Positions 32,955 to 41,702 of a stretch of DNA of 64,000 bases are shown here, one piece after another. The notes below the pieces were generated by a model, which saw only the letters and a program-made list of their open reading frames with translations, was not told where the DNA came from and made no database searches. This DNA comes from Alterinioella nitratireducens (GTDB taxonomy: Bacteria; Pseudomonadota; Alphaproteobacteria; Rhodobacterales; Rhodobacteraceae). The position numbers and the translations under genes were made by a program. The DNA is taken from positions 1 through 64,000 of the forward strand of contig NZ_JABJVX010000013.1 of assembly GCF_013155465.1 (NCBI RefSeq), read 5' to 3'. How positions within the stretch are numbered: the stretch's first letter is position 1; every line of letters begins with the position of its first letter.

Positions 32955-34994
32955 ATGTCGAACGATCCCCTGGTGATTTTCACGCCCTCCGGCAAGCGCG
33001 GGCGATTTGCCGCCGGCACGCCGGTCCTGACCGCCGCGCGCAAGCTTGGCGTCGATCTGGATTCTGTCTGCGGCGGGCGCGGCATCTGTTCCAAGTGCCA
33101 GGTCACGCCGTCCTACGGCGATTTCCCCAAGCATGGCGTGACAGTCTCCGAAGGGGCCCTGTCCGAATGGAACGCGGTCGAGGCACGCTATGACCGGGTG
33201 CGCGGCCTGAAGACCGGCCGCCGCCTCGGCTGCCAGGCCACCGTGCAGGGCGATATCGTCATCGACGTGCCGGCCGAAAGCCAGGTCCACCGCCAGGTCG
33301 TGCGCAAAGCCGCCAGCGCAAGACCGATCATCATGGACCCCGCCACGCGGCTCTATTTCGTCGAGGTGGCGGAGCCGGACATGCACGAGCCCTCGGGCGA
33401 CCTGGAACGGCTGAAGGCCGCGCTGGCGGAGCAGTGGGATCTCACCGGCCTTGTCGCCGATCTCAGCGTCGTGACCCGCCTGCAACCGGTGCTGCGCAAG
33501 GGCAAATGGCAGGTCACCGTTGCGGTGCATCACGCCGCGAACAGCAACACCGGGCAGATCCTGGAGATCTGGCCCGGCCTGCATGAAAGCGGCATCTACG
33601 GCCTCGCCATCGACCTCGGCTCGACCACCATCGCGGGCCATCTGTGCGACCTCGTGACGGGCGAGGTGCTGGCCTCCTCGGGTATCATGAACCCGCAGAT
33701 CAGGTTCGGCGAAGACCTGATGAGCCGCGTCAGCTACGCGATGATGAACCCCGGCGGCGACAAGGAAATGACCACGGCGGTGCGCGAGGCGCTGAACACG
33801 CTGGCGGGCGAGATCGCAGCGGAGGCCGAAGTTGATCCGGCGCTGATCCTGGAAACCGTCTTTGTCTGCAACCCGGTCATGCACCACCTGCTTTTGGGAA
33901 TCGACCCGGTCGAACTGGGCCAGGCGCCTTTTGCGCTGGCCACGTCGTCTTCGCTCACCCTGCCCGCCCGCGACCTGGACCTTGCCGCGCTGAACAGTGG
34001 CGCGCAGGTCTATATCCTGCCCTGCATCGCGGGTCATGTCGGCGCGGATGCCGCCGCCGTCGCCCTGTCGGAGGAGCCGAACCTGTCGGATGACCTCGTG
34101 CTGGTCGTCGATGTCGGCACCAATGCCGAGATCCTCCTGGGCAACCGCAACAAGGTGCTGGCCTGTTCCTCGCCCACCGGCCCCGCCTTCGAGGGCGCGC
34201 AGATCAGCAGCGGCCAGCGCGCCGCGCCGGGGGCCATCGAACGGGTCCAGATCGACCCCGACACGAAAGAGCCGCGCTTTCGCATCATCGGTTGCGATCT
34301 GTGGTCCGACGATCCGGGCTTTGCCGAGGCCACTGCCGCGACCGGCGTGACCGGCATCTGTGGCTCGGGCATCATCGAGGCGGTAGCCGAGATGCGCATG
34401 GCGGGGCTACTGGATGCGGCGGGGCTGATCGGCTCGGCGGAGCAGACCGGCAGCGCGCGGTGCGAGTTGGAGGGCCGGGTGCACGCCTACCTGATCCATG
34501 ACGGCAGCGCCGAGGGCGGCCCGCGCATCACCGTGACGCAAGGCGACATCCGCGCCATCCAGCTGGCCAAGGCGGCGCTCTATGCGGGCGCCAAGCTGCT
34601 GATGGACGAAATGGGCGTCACCAGCGTCGACCGAGTCACGCTGGCCGGGGCCTTCGGCGCGCATATCAGCCCCAAACACGCGATGGTGTTGGGGATGATC
34701 CCGGATGCGCCGCTCGACAAGGTCACATCGGCGGGCAACGCGGCAGGCCACGGCGCGCGCATTGCGCTGTGTTCACGCGAGGCCCGCATCCGGATCGAAA
34801 CCGTGGTCGGCCAGATCCACAAGGTCGAAACCGCGGTGGAGCCGAAATTCCAGGAGCATTTCGTCGCCGCCTCGGCCATTCCGAACGCGGTCGATGCCTT
34901 CCCGATCCTGAACTCGGTCGTGCCCCTGCCAAGCCCCTCCTTCAACACGGGCGACGGCGCGGATGGCGGGCGGCGCAGGCGGCGGCGGGGCTGA
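32955..34994 (+). CDS. RamA-like reductive activator of corrinoid proteins (DUF4445)
   Basis: The 679-residue protein has an N-terminal [2Fe-2S] ferredoxin domain with C39, C45, C48 (CGGRGICSKC) and C93, a middle linker, and a C-terminal ASKHA ATPase-like DUF4445 region (LAIDLGSTTIAGHL at about 218, VVDVGTNAEILLG at about 385). Such proteins reduce oxidised Co(II) corrinoid to Co(I) using ATP. The C-terminus is Arg-rich (DGADGGRRRRRRG). It should re-activate the split methionine synthase-type methyltransferase above. ATG at 32955 has AAGGTGG upstream. Confidence 0.85.
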   Translation: MSNDPLVIFTPSGKRGRFAAGTPVLTAARKLGVDLDSVCGGRGICSKCQVTPSYGDFPKHGVTVSEGALSEWNAVEARYDRVRGLKTGRRLGCQATVQGDIVIDVPAESQVHRQVVRKAASARPIIMDPATRLYFVEVAEPDMHEPSGDLERLKAALAEQWDLTGLVADLSVVTRLQPVLRKGKWQVTVAVHHAANSNTGQILEIWPGLHESGIYGLAIDLGSTTIAGHLCDLVTGEVLASSGIMNPQIRFGEDLMSRVSYAMMNPGGDKEMTTAVREALNTLAGEIAAEAEVDPALILETVFVCNPVMHHLLLGIDPVELGQAPFALATSSSLTLPARDLDLAALNSGAQVYILPCIAGHVGADAAAVALSEEPNLSDDLVLVVDVGTNAEILLGNRNKVLACSSPTGPAFEGAQISSGQRAAPGAIERVQIDPDTKEPRFRIIGCDLWSDDPGFAEATAATGVTGICGSGIIEAVAEMRMAGLLDAAGLIGSAEQTGSARCELEGRVHAYLIHDGSAEGGPRITVTQGDIRAIQLAKAALYAGAKLLMDEMGVTSVDRVTLAGAFGAHISPKHAMVLGMIPDAPLDKVTSAGNAAGHGARIALCSREARIRIETVVGQIHKVETAVEPKFQEHFVAASAIPNAVDAFPILNSVVPLPSPSFNTGDGADGGRRRRRRG

Positions 34995-35048
34995 CAGGAT
35001 GCGCGCCCCGCGCTAGGTTGGCCTTTTCCAACCCCGGAGCCGTTCACG

Positions 35049-35609
35049 ATGCCCCTTCTGCCGTCTCTGCCCGAAACCGCGCGCCTCTCTGATTTGCTCG
35101 GCCGTTTTCCCGCCCATGCCGGACCTCTGCTGACCCATGTCGATGGCGTGATGCGGGCCGGTGCGCCTTTGACAGCGGCGGAATGCGAGTTGATCGCGGC
35201 CTATGTCTCGGGCCTCAACGCCTGCGCCTTCTGCCTCGGATCGCACCGGATCTATGCCGAAGCGCTTGGAATTGCGCCGGGGCTGGTCGACGCGCTGCTC
35301 GCCGATCCCGAAACCGCGCCCGTGGATCCCGCCATGCGCCCGCTTCTGGCCTATGTCGCCAAGCTCAACACCCTGCCGCCCCGGCTGACGCCGGGTGATG
35401 TACAGGCGGTGCTGGAGGCGGGCTGGTCCGAGGCGGCGCTCTACCACGCGATCCAGGTTGCCGCGCTCTTCAACCTGTTCAACCGTCTCGTCGAAGGCAC
35501 GGGCGTGAATTTCAGTTACGGCCCCGACGATCCGCTGCCGACCGCCGCCGATCTGGATCACTCCTATGCCGGGTTCGCGGCCCGGATGGGCCTGACCAAA
35601 CCCGCCTGA
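35049..35609 (+). CDS. AhpD-like carboxymuconolactone decarboxylase-family protein
   Basis: The 186-residue protein has the alkylhydroperoxidase AhpD core motif CAFCLGSH with C59, C62 and H66, the redox dithiol of the family. It is probably a peroxidase-related enzyme. The substrate is unknown. It ends 54 bases before the DUF2235 gene. Confidence 0.88.
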   Translation: MPLLPSLPETARLSDLLGRFPAHAGPLLTHVDGVMRAGAPLTAAECELIAAYVSGLNACAFCLGSHRIYAEALGIAPGLVDALLADPETAPVDPAMRPLLAYVAKLNTLPPRLTPGDVQAVLEAGWSEAALYHAIQVAALFNLFNRLVEGTGVNFSYGPDDPLPTAADLDHSYAGFAARMGLTKPA

Positions 35610-35663
35610 CACCTCCAGAGAACCGGACTTGCCTGAATTGCGCACCGCCCGCATTCTGGGGAC

Positions 35664-37049
35664 ATGAAAGCGCGCAAGATCATCATCTGCTTTGACGGCA
35701 CCGGCAATGAAGTCGGCGATTTCCAGACCAATATCCTAAAGCTTTACAACGCGTTGCAGGAGAATGACGCGCAGATAAAGCATTATGTCGCGGGGGTCGG
35801 CACGCTCAGCCAGCCGCGGCTTTTCGACTGGCGCATCGTGCAGAAGGCGCGCGTCGTGGCCGGGCTGGCCTTTGGCCTGGGGCTGGAGGATGACGTCCTC
35901 AACGCCTATCGGTTCCTCTGCCGGACCTACAAGACCCGCGCGATGAAGAACGCCGATTGGAGCTATGCGCAACAGCTCAAGCGTCAGATCACCGGCAAGA
36001 AACAGACCCGGACACGGCCCCTGCCGCAGGAGGACCAGATCTACATCTTCGGCTTCTCGCGGGGGGCCTATGCGGCGCGGATCCTGGCGGGCTTCATCCA
36101 TAATTTCGGGCTGGTGGAGCCCGACAAGCTGCACCTGATCACCGGGGCCTTCCGGGCCTATCGCGCGGTGTCGGATTTCGACCAGGGCGAACCGCATCCG
36201 GTCGTGTTCAAGCAACTCAAGCGCTACGAGGAGACGCTGCGCCCCGAAACGAGCATCCCGATCCGCGCGCTCTGCCTCTTTGATACCGTCAGTTCGCTGG
36301 TCGATTTCCGCAATCCGATCCGGAATTTCCGCAAGTATTACAGCCCGATGGCCCTGCGCCAGCACGCCAATGTGGTCACCAACCCCTCGGTGCGCATCGT
36401 GCTGCACGCGTTGGCGGTGGATGAGCGCCGGTCGATGTTCCGGCCCATGTTCTGGGATGAGGGCGAGGATTATTACGGCAACCGGTTCCGCCATGACAGC
36501 CAGAAGCGTCGGCAATATGTGCAACAGCGCTGGTTCGCGGGCTATCACTCGGATATCGGCGGCAGCCCGCGCGAGAGGCAATCGGGCATCGGCAAGCTGA
36601 CGCTTCTGTGGATGCTGGATGAGCTGGAGCGGCTGGAGATCGCCGCCAACCGTGAGGATGCCGCCCTCGACCCGCCCGACCCCGCGCGCGATCTGTTGCC
36701 GCATCCGCATGCCGGGCTGGTCCTGAAACGCGGCCGCCGCGCGATCCGGCTGGAGGGGCGCGACCGGTCGAAGCTGAGCCTCGACGGCAAGCCCTATGCG
36801 CAACCCCGCGCCATGGCCGAGACGCATAATTCCATGTCGCTCAGCTGGTTCCCGCTGGAGGTGCTGCCCAAATCCATCAAGCGTAGGACATGGCCGGCGC
36901 GCCGCCCCTGGCTCGGGCTCTGGTATCTGCCCCTGCAGGAGCCGCGCCATATCCCCGACCATCACAAGATCGACCCGTCAGTCTACACGAGGATGAAAGG
37001 CTGGCGCTTCTACCGGCCCGAAAACGTGCACCCGAAACCGCGCGGATAG
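35664..37049 (+). CDS. DUF2235 alpha/beta-hydrolase-like protein
   Basis: The 461-residue protein starts KIIICFDGTGNE and has the nucleophile elbow GFSRGAYAAR (130-139), both signatures of DUF2235. Members are predicted lipases or phospholipases, some as type VI effectors. No T6SS genes are near, so that role is not supported here. No signal peptide is evident. Confidence 0.9.
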   Translation: MKARKIIICFDGTGNEVGDFQTNILKLYNALQENDAQIKHYVAGVGTLSQPRLFDWRIVQKARVVAGLAFGLGLEDDVLNAYRFLCRTYKTRAMKNADWSYAQQLKRQITGKKQTRTRPLPQEDQIYIFGFSRGAYAARILAGFIHNFGLVEPDKLHLITGAFRAYRAVSDFDQGEPHPVVFKQLKRYEETLRPETSIPIRALCLFDTVSSLVDFRNPIRNFRKYYSPMALRQHANVVTNPSVRIVLHALAVDERRSMFRPMFWDEGEDYYGNRFRHDSQKRRQYVQQRWFAGYHSDIGGSPRERQSGIGKLTLLWMLDELERLEIAANREDAALDPPDPARDLLPHPHAGLVLKRGRRAIRLEGRDRSKLSLDGKPYAQPRAMAETHNSMSLSWFPLEVLPKSIKRRTWPARRPWLGLWYLPLQEPRHIPDHHKIDPSVYTRMKGWRFYRPENVHPKPRG

Positions 37050-37052
37050 CGC

Positions 37053-37081
37053 TTGACCTTGGCCGGGCGCGCGATTACCTC
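37053..37081 (+). promoter_or_regulatory. sigma70-like promoter of tRNA-Gly
   Basis: TTGACC (37053-37058), a 17-base spacer and TACCTC (37076-37081) precede the tRNA start by 13 bases. Confidence 0.45.
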
Positions 37082-37094
37082 AAGGCTTGGATTT

Positions 37095-37168
37095 GCGGGT
37101 ATGGTGAAATGGTATCATGCGAGCTTCCCAAGCTTAAGGTGCGGGTTCGATTCCCGCTACCCGCTCCA
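37095..37168 (+). tRNA. tRNA-Gly (anticodon CCC)
   Basis: The 74-base sequence folds with acceptor GCGGGTA/TACCCGC, anticodon loop TTCCCAA (anticodon CCC) and T-arm GCGGG-TTCGATT-CCCGC, with CCA encoded. The outermost anticodon-stem pair is a C-A mismatch and the next a G-U pair, which is slightly unusual. Confidence 0.93.
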
Positions 37169-37191
37169 CCTCCCAACCGATGGGCCACCCC

Positions 37192-37650
37192 ATGACAGCA
37201 CGCGATACCTCCCCCCTGCGCGGCCCCGACCTGCGCGACATGGGGATCGACGCGCCGTGGGATTTCGGCATCGCCGATCAGGTCCGGTTCTCGGAGCTGG
37301 ATATCCTCAACCACGTCAACAACGCCGCCTATGTCACCTGGTTCGAAAACGCCCGCATCGCGTTCTTCATGGGCACGGGGGTTTCGGATTACAGCGCCGA
37401 TGACCGCCCGACGCTGGTGCTGCGGAACATGGAGGTCGATTTCCGCCAGCCGCTGTTCCTGGGCGATGCTTACGTCGTCACGGCGCGCAACGCGAAGGTC
37501 GGGCGCACCTCCTGGGTGATGGAGCAGGCGGTGTTCAAGGGGGCCGAGCTTGCGGTTTCGGCGTCTTGCGTGATCGTCAACGTGAGCCGCGACGGAAGCC
37601 GCCCGGAACCTCTGACGCCCGACCTGATCGCGGCCATCGAAAGCTGTTAG
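37192..37650 (+). CDS. 4-hydroxybenzoyl-CoA thioesterase-family protein
   Basis: The 152-residue hotdog-fold protein has the catalytic segment SELDILNHVNNAAYVTWFE, the acyl-CoA thioesterase signature. The substrate is not defined. It begins soon after the tRNA-Gly 3' end. ATGs at 37180 and 37192 are both possible and neither has a clear ribosome site. I chose the second because it leaves more room after the tRNA. Confidence 0.85.
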   Translation: MTARDTSPLRGPDLRDMGIDAPWDFGIADQVRFSELDILNHVNNAAYVTWFENARIAFFMGTGVSDYSADDRPTLVLRNMEVDFRQPLFLGDAYVVTARNAKVGRTSWVMEQAVFKGAELAVSASCVIVNVSRDGSRPEPLTPDLIAAIESC

Positions 37651-37748
37651 AGCCCGTAGCGTTCATTCGCATTCACGCAACGCCCTCTAACCTTTTGATA
37701 CGCCATGTCCGAGAAGCTCAAAACCGGTTCCCACTTTTGAGCGACATG
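37646..37748. repeat. RIME-like repetitive extragenic element
   Basis: Two hairpins form a unit. GTTAGAG (37646-37652) pairs with CTCTAAC (37685-37691), and CATGTC...GCTCAAAA pairs with TTTTGAGC...GACATG (37704-37748). The loop AACCGGTTCCCACTTT is characteristic of repeats I recognise from alphaproteobacterial genomes. It fills the gap between convergent genes and overlaps the thioesterase stop codon. Confidence 0.65.
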
Positions 37749-37750
37749 CT

Positions 37751-39355
37751 TCAGTTCCGACTGCGGTAGTAGGCCACCAGTCCGCGGGTCGAGGCATCCT
37801 TGCCGGTGCCGGGATCTTCGCCGCGCAAGACGGGCTCCAGCGACTTGGCCAGTTCCTTGCCAAGCTCCACCCCCCATTGATCGAAGCTGTTGATCCCGAG
37901 GATCACGCCCTCCACGAACACCCGGTGTTCATAGAGCGCGATGATCTGGCCCAACACATGCGGGGTCAGCTTGGGGTAGATCAGCGTCGTCGAGGGCCGG
38001 TTGCCGGGAAAGACGCGGTGGCGGGCCTGGCGGTCCAGCTCGTGGCCCTTGAGGCCCTTGGCCTCCAGCATCGCGCGCGCCTCGTCCAGCGCCCGGCCCC
38101 GCATCAGCGCCTCGGATTGGGCCAGGCAATTGGCGACCAGCAGGCGGTGATGGTGCGACAGGTCGGGCTCATGCCCCTCGGCGGCAATCATGAACTCGCA
38201 TGGCACCACTCGGGTGCCCTGGTGGATCAACTGGTAGAAGGCGTGCTGGCCGTTGGTGCCGGGTTCGCCCCAGACGACGGGGCCGGAATTGACCTCAAGA
38301 TCGTCGCCTTCCATCGTTACGCGCTTGCCGTTCGATTCCATCTCCAACTGTTGCAGATAGGCGGGCAGCCGCGACAGGCGCTGATCATAGGGCAGCACGG
38401 CGCGGGTGGCATACCCGCAGATCTGATTGTGCCAGATGCCGACGAGGGCCAGCAGCACGGGCAGGTTGTCGGCCAGGTCGGCCTCGCGGAAATGCGTGTC
38501 CATGGCGTGGCCACCGGCCAGGAAATCGTCGAAATCCTCCGGTCCCACCGCCAGCATGATGCCAAGCCCGATCGGCCCCCAGAGCGAATAGCGCCCGCCG
38601 ACCCAATCGGCGAAGCCGAAAACGCGGTCCGGGTCGATGCCGAATTGCGCGGTCAGGTCCGCCGCGGTGGAGAGGGCCGCGAATTGCGCACCCGGTTCGT
38701 CCACCTTCTCGGCCATCCAGTCGCGCGCGGTCTGCGCGTTGGTCATGGTCTCGATGGTGGTGAAGGTCTTAGAGGCGACGATGACCAGCGTGCGGGTGGG
38801 ATCGAGCCCCTTCAGCGTGTCATGAATATGCGCGCCATCGACATTCGAGACGTAATGTACGCGCGGCCCGTCATGGTAAGGGGCCAGCGCCAGCGTCGCC
38901 ATGGCCGGGCCAAGGTCCGAACCGCCGATGCCGATATTGACCACATCGGTGTAACTGCCGCCCTGCCCTTCAACGTCGCCTTCGCGCACCGCGCGGGCGA
39001 ACTTGGCCATGCGCTTGCGGGTCGCCAGCACCTCCTCCATCACGTCCTCCCCATCGACATGGATCGGACCCTCGGGGGCGCGCAGCGCGGTATGCAACAC
39101 GGCGCGGCCCTCGGTCTCGTTGATCTCGGCCCCGGTGAACATGGCCTCTCGGCGCGCCTCGACTTCGGCATTGCGGGCCAGTTCCAGCAGCAGCGAGAGC
39201 GTATCGGGGCCGATATGTGTCTTGGAGTAATCGAAGAGCATATCGCCGAAACCGGCGCTGAAATCGGCGAAGCGCTGTTCGTTTTCGAACATCTCGGCAA
39301 GGCTGCGCCCGGACTTGGCGGCGTGTTGCGTTTTCAGGTCATCCCATAGCGACAT
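37751..39355 (-). CDS. pgi: glucose-6-phosphate isomerase
   Basis: Pgi interconverts glucose-6-phosphate and fructose-6-phosphate. The 534-residue protein has two SIS domains, with [31 protein letters not shown] and [19 protein letters not shown]. It is the last gene of the zwf-pgl-pgi operon, 33 bases after pgl. Confidence 0.96.
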   Translation of the reverse strand: MSLWDDLKTQHAAKSGRSLAEMFENEQRFADFSAGFGDMLFDYSKTHIGPDTLSLLLELARNAEVEARREAMFTGAEINETEGRAVLHTALRAPEGPIHVDGEDVMEEVLATRKRMAKFARAVREGDVEGQGGSYTDVVNIGIGGSDLGPAMATLALAPYHDGPRVHYVSNVDGAHIHDTLKGLDPTRTLVIVASKTFTTIETMTNAQTARDWMAEKVDEPGAQFAALSTAADLTAQFGIDPDRVFGFADWVGGRYSLWGPIGLGIMLAVGPEDFDDFLAGGHAMDTHFREADLADNLPVLLALVGIWHNQICGYATRAVLPYDQRLSRLPAYLQQLEMESNGKRVTMEGDDLEVNSGPVVWGEPGTNGQHAFYQLIHQGTRVVPCEFMIAAEGHEPDLSHHHRLLVANCLAQSEALMRGRALDEARAMLEAKGLKGHELDRQARHRVFPGNRPSTTLIYPKLTPHVLGQIIALYEHRVFVEGVILGINSFDQWGVELGKELAKSLEPVLRGEDPGTGKDASTRGLVAYYRSRN

Positions 39356-39388
39356 GGACGTGGCTTTCTTGATGGCAGGAACTGTGGA

Positions 39389-40063
39389 TCAGGGCGCCCA
39401 ATGCACCGTGGCCCCGTTCAGGACGGCGCGCACGGGGGCCTCGCTGACGGGCAGGCTTTGGGCGCGTTCCAGCGCCGCGCGCTTGGCGTCGCCGGTGATC
39501 ACGATATGGGTGGAAACGGCGGCCGACAGCACCGGCGCGGTCAGGGTCACGCGGGGTTCTTCCGCCCCCGGCGCGCGCATCGGCATCAGGACAGCACGCG
39601 AATCGGAGAGCGCATCCTCCAGCCGGTCGGCACCGGGAAAGAGCGAGGCGGTGTGCATATCCGCGCCCATGCCAAGCAGCAGGATCGTGATCGGCAGATG
39701 CGGGCGCAGGCTTTCGCTGAGGCTCTCGATCGCCTCCTCGGGCGTCTCGACCGGCGCGTAAAGCGGCACCAGATGCGCGGCGGCGGCCTTGTCGGTCAGC
39801 AGCCGTTCGCGGATCAGCCTTGTGTTGGAGCGTGGATTATCCTCGGGCAGCCAGCGTTCATCGCTGAGAAAGACGCTGACCCGGTCCCAGTCCAGCGACT
39901 GCGCGCTGAGCACGTCGAAGATCGGCCCCGGCGTGGTGCCGCCGGGCACGCAGAAGCTGACCCGTTCGTCGTCGGACAGAAGATGGCTGTTGATCTCGGA
40001 GGCCAGCGCGTCGGCGACATCCAGCATCATCATTTCGCTGTCGGGATATTCCTTGAGGTTCAT
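39389..40063 (-). CDS. pgl: 6-phosphogluconolactonase
   Basis: Pgl hydrolyses 6-phosphogluconolactone. The 224-residue protein (start MNLKEYPDSEM) has CVPGGTTPGPIFDVL and LSDERWLPEDNPRSN, typical of DevB-type lactonases. The ATG overlaps the zwf stop by one base (TAATG), with GGAGGGAGA upstream inside zwf. Confidence 0.93.
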   Translation of the reverse strand: MNLKEYPDSEMMMLDVADALASEINSHLLSDDERVSFCVPGGTTPGPIFDVLSAQSLDWDRVSVFLSDERWLPEDNPRSNTRLIRERLLTDKAAAAHLVPLYAPVETPEEAIESLSESLRPHLPITILLLGMGADMHTASLFPGADRLEDALSDSRAVLMPMRAPGAEEPRVTLTAPVLSAAVSTHIVITGDAKRAALERAQSLPVSEAPVRAVLNGATVHWAP

Positions 40064-41517
40064 TATTCCGCGATCTCCCTCCATCTGCGCCCGTCGCGAT
40101 GCAGCAGCATCAGGGCGTCTTCGGGCCCCGCCGTGCCGGGCTCGTATTGTAGCGGAGTATCCTCGGCCTTGGTCCAGGACGCAATGATCGGATCGGTCCA
40201 GGCCCAGGCCGCCTCGACCTCGTCGCCGCGCATGAAGAGGGTCTGGTTGCCCCGGATCACATCCATGATGAGGCGTTCATAGGCATCGGGCACATCCGCC
40301 CCTTCCGGTCCAAGCGCATCGGCAAAGGTCATGTCGAGCGGCACCTCGACCAGGCGCATCCCCCCCGGCCCCGGTTCCTTGATCGTCATGCGCAGGTCGA
40401 TGCCTTCATCGGGTTGCAGGCGGATGGTCAGGATGTTGCTGCGCGCGTGGTTGCCTTCCGAGAAGATGTTATGCGGCGGTTCCTTGAAATGGATCACGAT
40501 CTCGGACATGCGCGCCTTCATCCGCTTGCCGGTGCGAAGGTAGAAGGGCGTGCCGGACCAGCGCCAGTTCGACACGCGCACCTTCATCGCGATGAAGCTT
40601 TCGGTCAGGCTGTCGGGGTTCTCGGCATCCTCGCGGTAGGAGGCGGTCTCTTTCGCCGCCTTGTATTGCCCGCGCACGATATCGGGTTTCTCGACCGGAT
40701 CGAGGGCGCGGATGACCTTGAGCTTCTCGTCACGCACCGCATCGGGTTCGAACCGGGCGGGCGGCTCCATCGCGGTCAGGCACAAAAGCTGCATCAGGTG
40801 GTTCTGCACCATGTCCCGCATGGCACCCGAGCGGTCGTAATAGGCCCCGCGCCCGGCCGTTCCGACGGTCTCGGCCACGGTGATCTGCACGTGATCGACG
40901 AATTGCGCGTTCCAAAGCGGCTCGAAGAGGACATTGGCGAAGCGCACCGCCATCAGGTTCTGCACCGTCTCCTTGCCCAGGTAATGGTCAATCCGGTAGA
41001 TCTGCGTCTCGTCGAAATGGGCGGCGAGCGTGGCGTTGAGCGCCTTCGCCGTTTCCAGATCGCGACCGAAAGGTTTCTCGACCACGATCCGCGCCCCTTC
41101 CCGCGCGATGTCATGGGATTTGAGGCGTTCGGCGAGCGCGCCGAAGAGGCTGGGGGCGACCGAGAAATAGAAGGCCTGGGTGACATCCTCGCGCATGAGG
41201 TCGGCAAGATCGTGCCAGCCGCCCTCGCCGGTCGCATCGACCGGCACATATTCGAGGCATTGCAGGAAGGCCTCGATCTTCTCGGGGTGTTTCTTGCTGT
41301 CATCGACAAACTCGATGATGGCATCGCGCACGGAGGCGCGCCAGGCGGCGCTGTCCTGATCCGAGCGCGCGGCCCCGATGATGCGTGCGCCCTCGGGCAT
41401 CTGTTCGGCCAGGTAACGACGGTAGAGACCGGGCAGGATCTTGCGCCGGGCCAGATCGCCGGTGCCGCCGAAAATCACCAGGTCGAAATCATCGACCGGA
41501 ATGACGCGAGAAACCAT
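40063..41517 (-). CDS. zwf: glucose-6-phosphate 1-dehydrogenase
   Basis: Zwf oxidises glucose-6-phosphate with NADP. The 484-residue protein has the Rossmann motif FGGTGDLARRKI near the start and the active-site RIDHYLGKE. I chose the ATG at 41517 (MVSRVIPVDDF) because AAAGGA is suitably spaced. An ATG three codons earlier is directly abutted by the Shine-Dalgarno sequence. First gene of the operon, with two palindromes upstream. Confidence 0.96.
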   Translation of the reverse strand: MVSRVIPVDDFDLVIFGGTGDLARRKILPGLYRRYLAEQMPEGARIIGAARSDQDSAAWRASVRDAIIEFVDDSKKHPEKIEAFLQCLEYVPVDATGEGGWHDLADLMREDVTQAFYFSVAPSLFGALAERLKSHDIAREGARIVVEKPFGRDLETAKALNATLAAHFDETQIYRIDHYLGKETVQNLMAVRFANVLFEPLWNAQFVDHVQITVAETVGTAGRGAYYDRSGAMRDMVQNHLMQLLCLTAMEPPARFEPDAVRDEKLKVIRALDPVEKPDIVRGQYKAAKETASYREDAENPDSLTESFIAMKVRVSNWRWSGTPFYLRTGKRMKARMSEIVIHFKEPPHNIFSEGNHARSNILTIRLQPDEGIDLRMTIKEPGPGGMRLVEVPLDMTFADALGPEGADVPDAYERLIMDVIRGNQTLFMRGDEVEAAWAWTDPIIASWTKAEDTPLQYEPGTAGPEDALMLLHRDGRRWREIAE

Positions 41518-41552
41518 GGGTGCCATCCTTTCAAGGGTGCGTGGCGGGTCGA

Positions 41553-41566
41553 TGTTAGCGCTACCA
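41553..41566. promoter_or_regulatory. LacI-type operator upstream of zwf
   Basis: TGTTAGCGCTACCA is a one-mismatch version of the palindrome TGTTAGCGCTAACA, 36-49 bases upstream of the zwf start. The edd promoter has a perfect copy at 58741-58754 at a similar distance, so both should bind one LacI-family regulator. Confidence 0.7.
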
Positions 41567-41568
41567 TA

Positions 41569-41582
41569 AATGCGGTCGCATT
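41569..41582. promoter_or_regulatory. second palindrome upstream of zwf
   Basis: AATGCG-GT-CGCATT, a perfect inverted repeat immediately adjacent to the LacI-type operator. It may be a site for a different regulator and is absent upstream of edd. Confidence 0.4.
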
Positions 41583-41601
41583 AGCAAGATGCGAGCCGGA
41601 T

Positions 41602-41671
41602 CGGGGGCGCTGCCCCCCGTTGCCCTGCGGGCACCGTCCCCCGAGGTATTTTCGGCAAAATGAAAGCAGGG
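41602..41671 (+). repeat. dispersed intergenic element, copy C (AAAATGAAA type)
   Basis: Hairpins CGGGGGC-GCT-GCCCCCCG (41602-41619) and TGCCC-TGC-GGGCA (41621-41633) precede GAGGTATTTTCGGCAAAATG and AAAGCAGGG. It lies between speB and zwf, in opposite orientation to both genes. Confidence 0.7.
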
Positions 41672-41702
41672 CGGCGGCGCGTTAAGGTTAACGGGGCATG
41701 GC

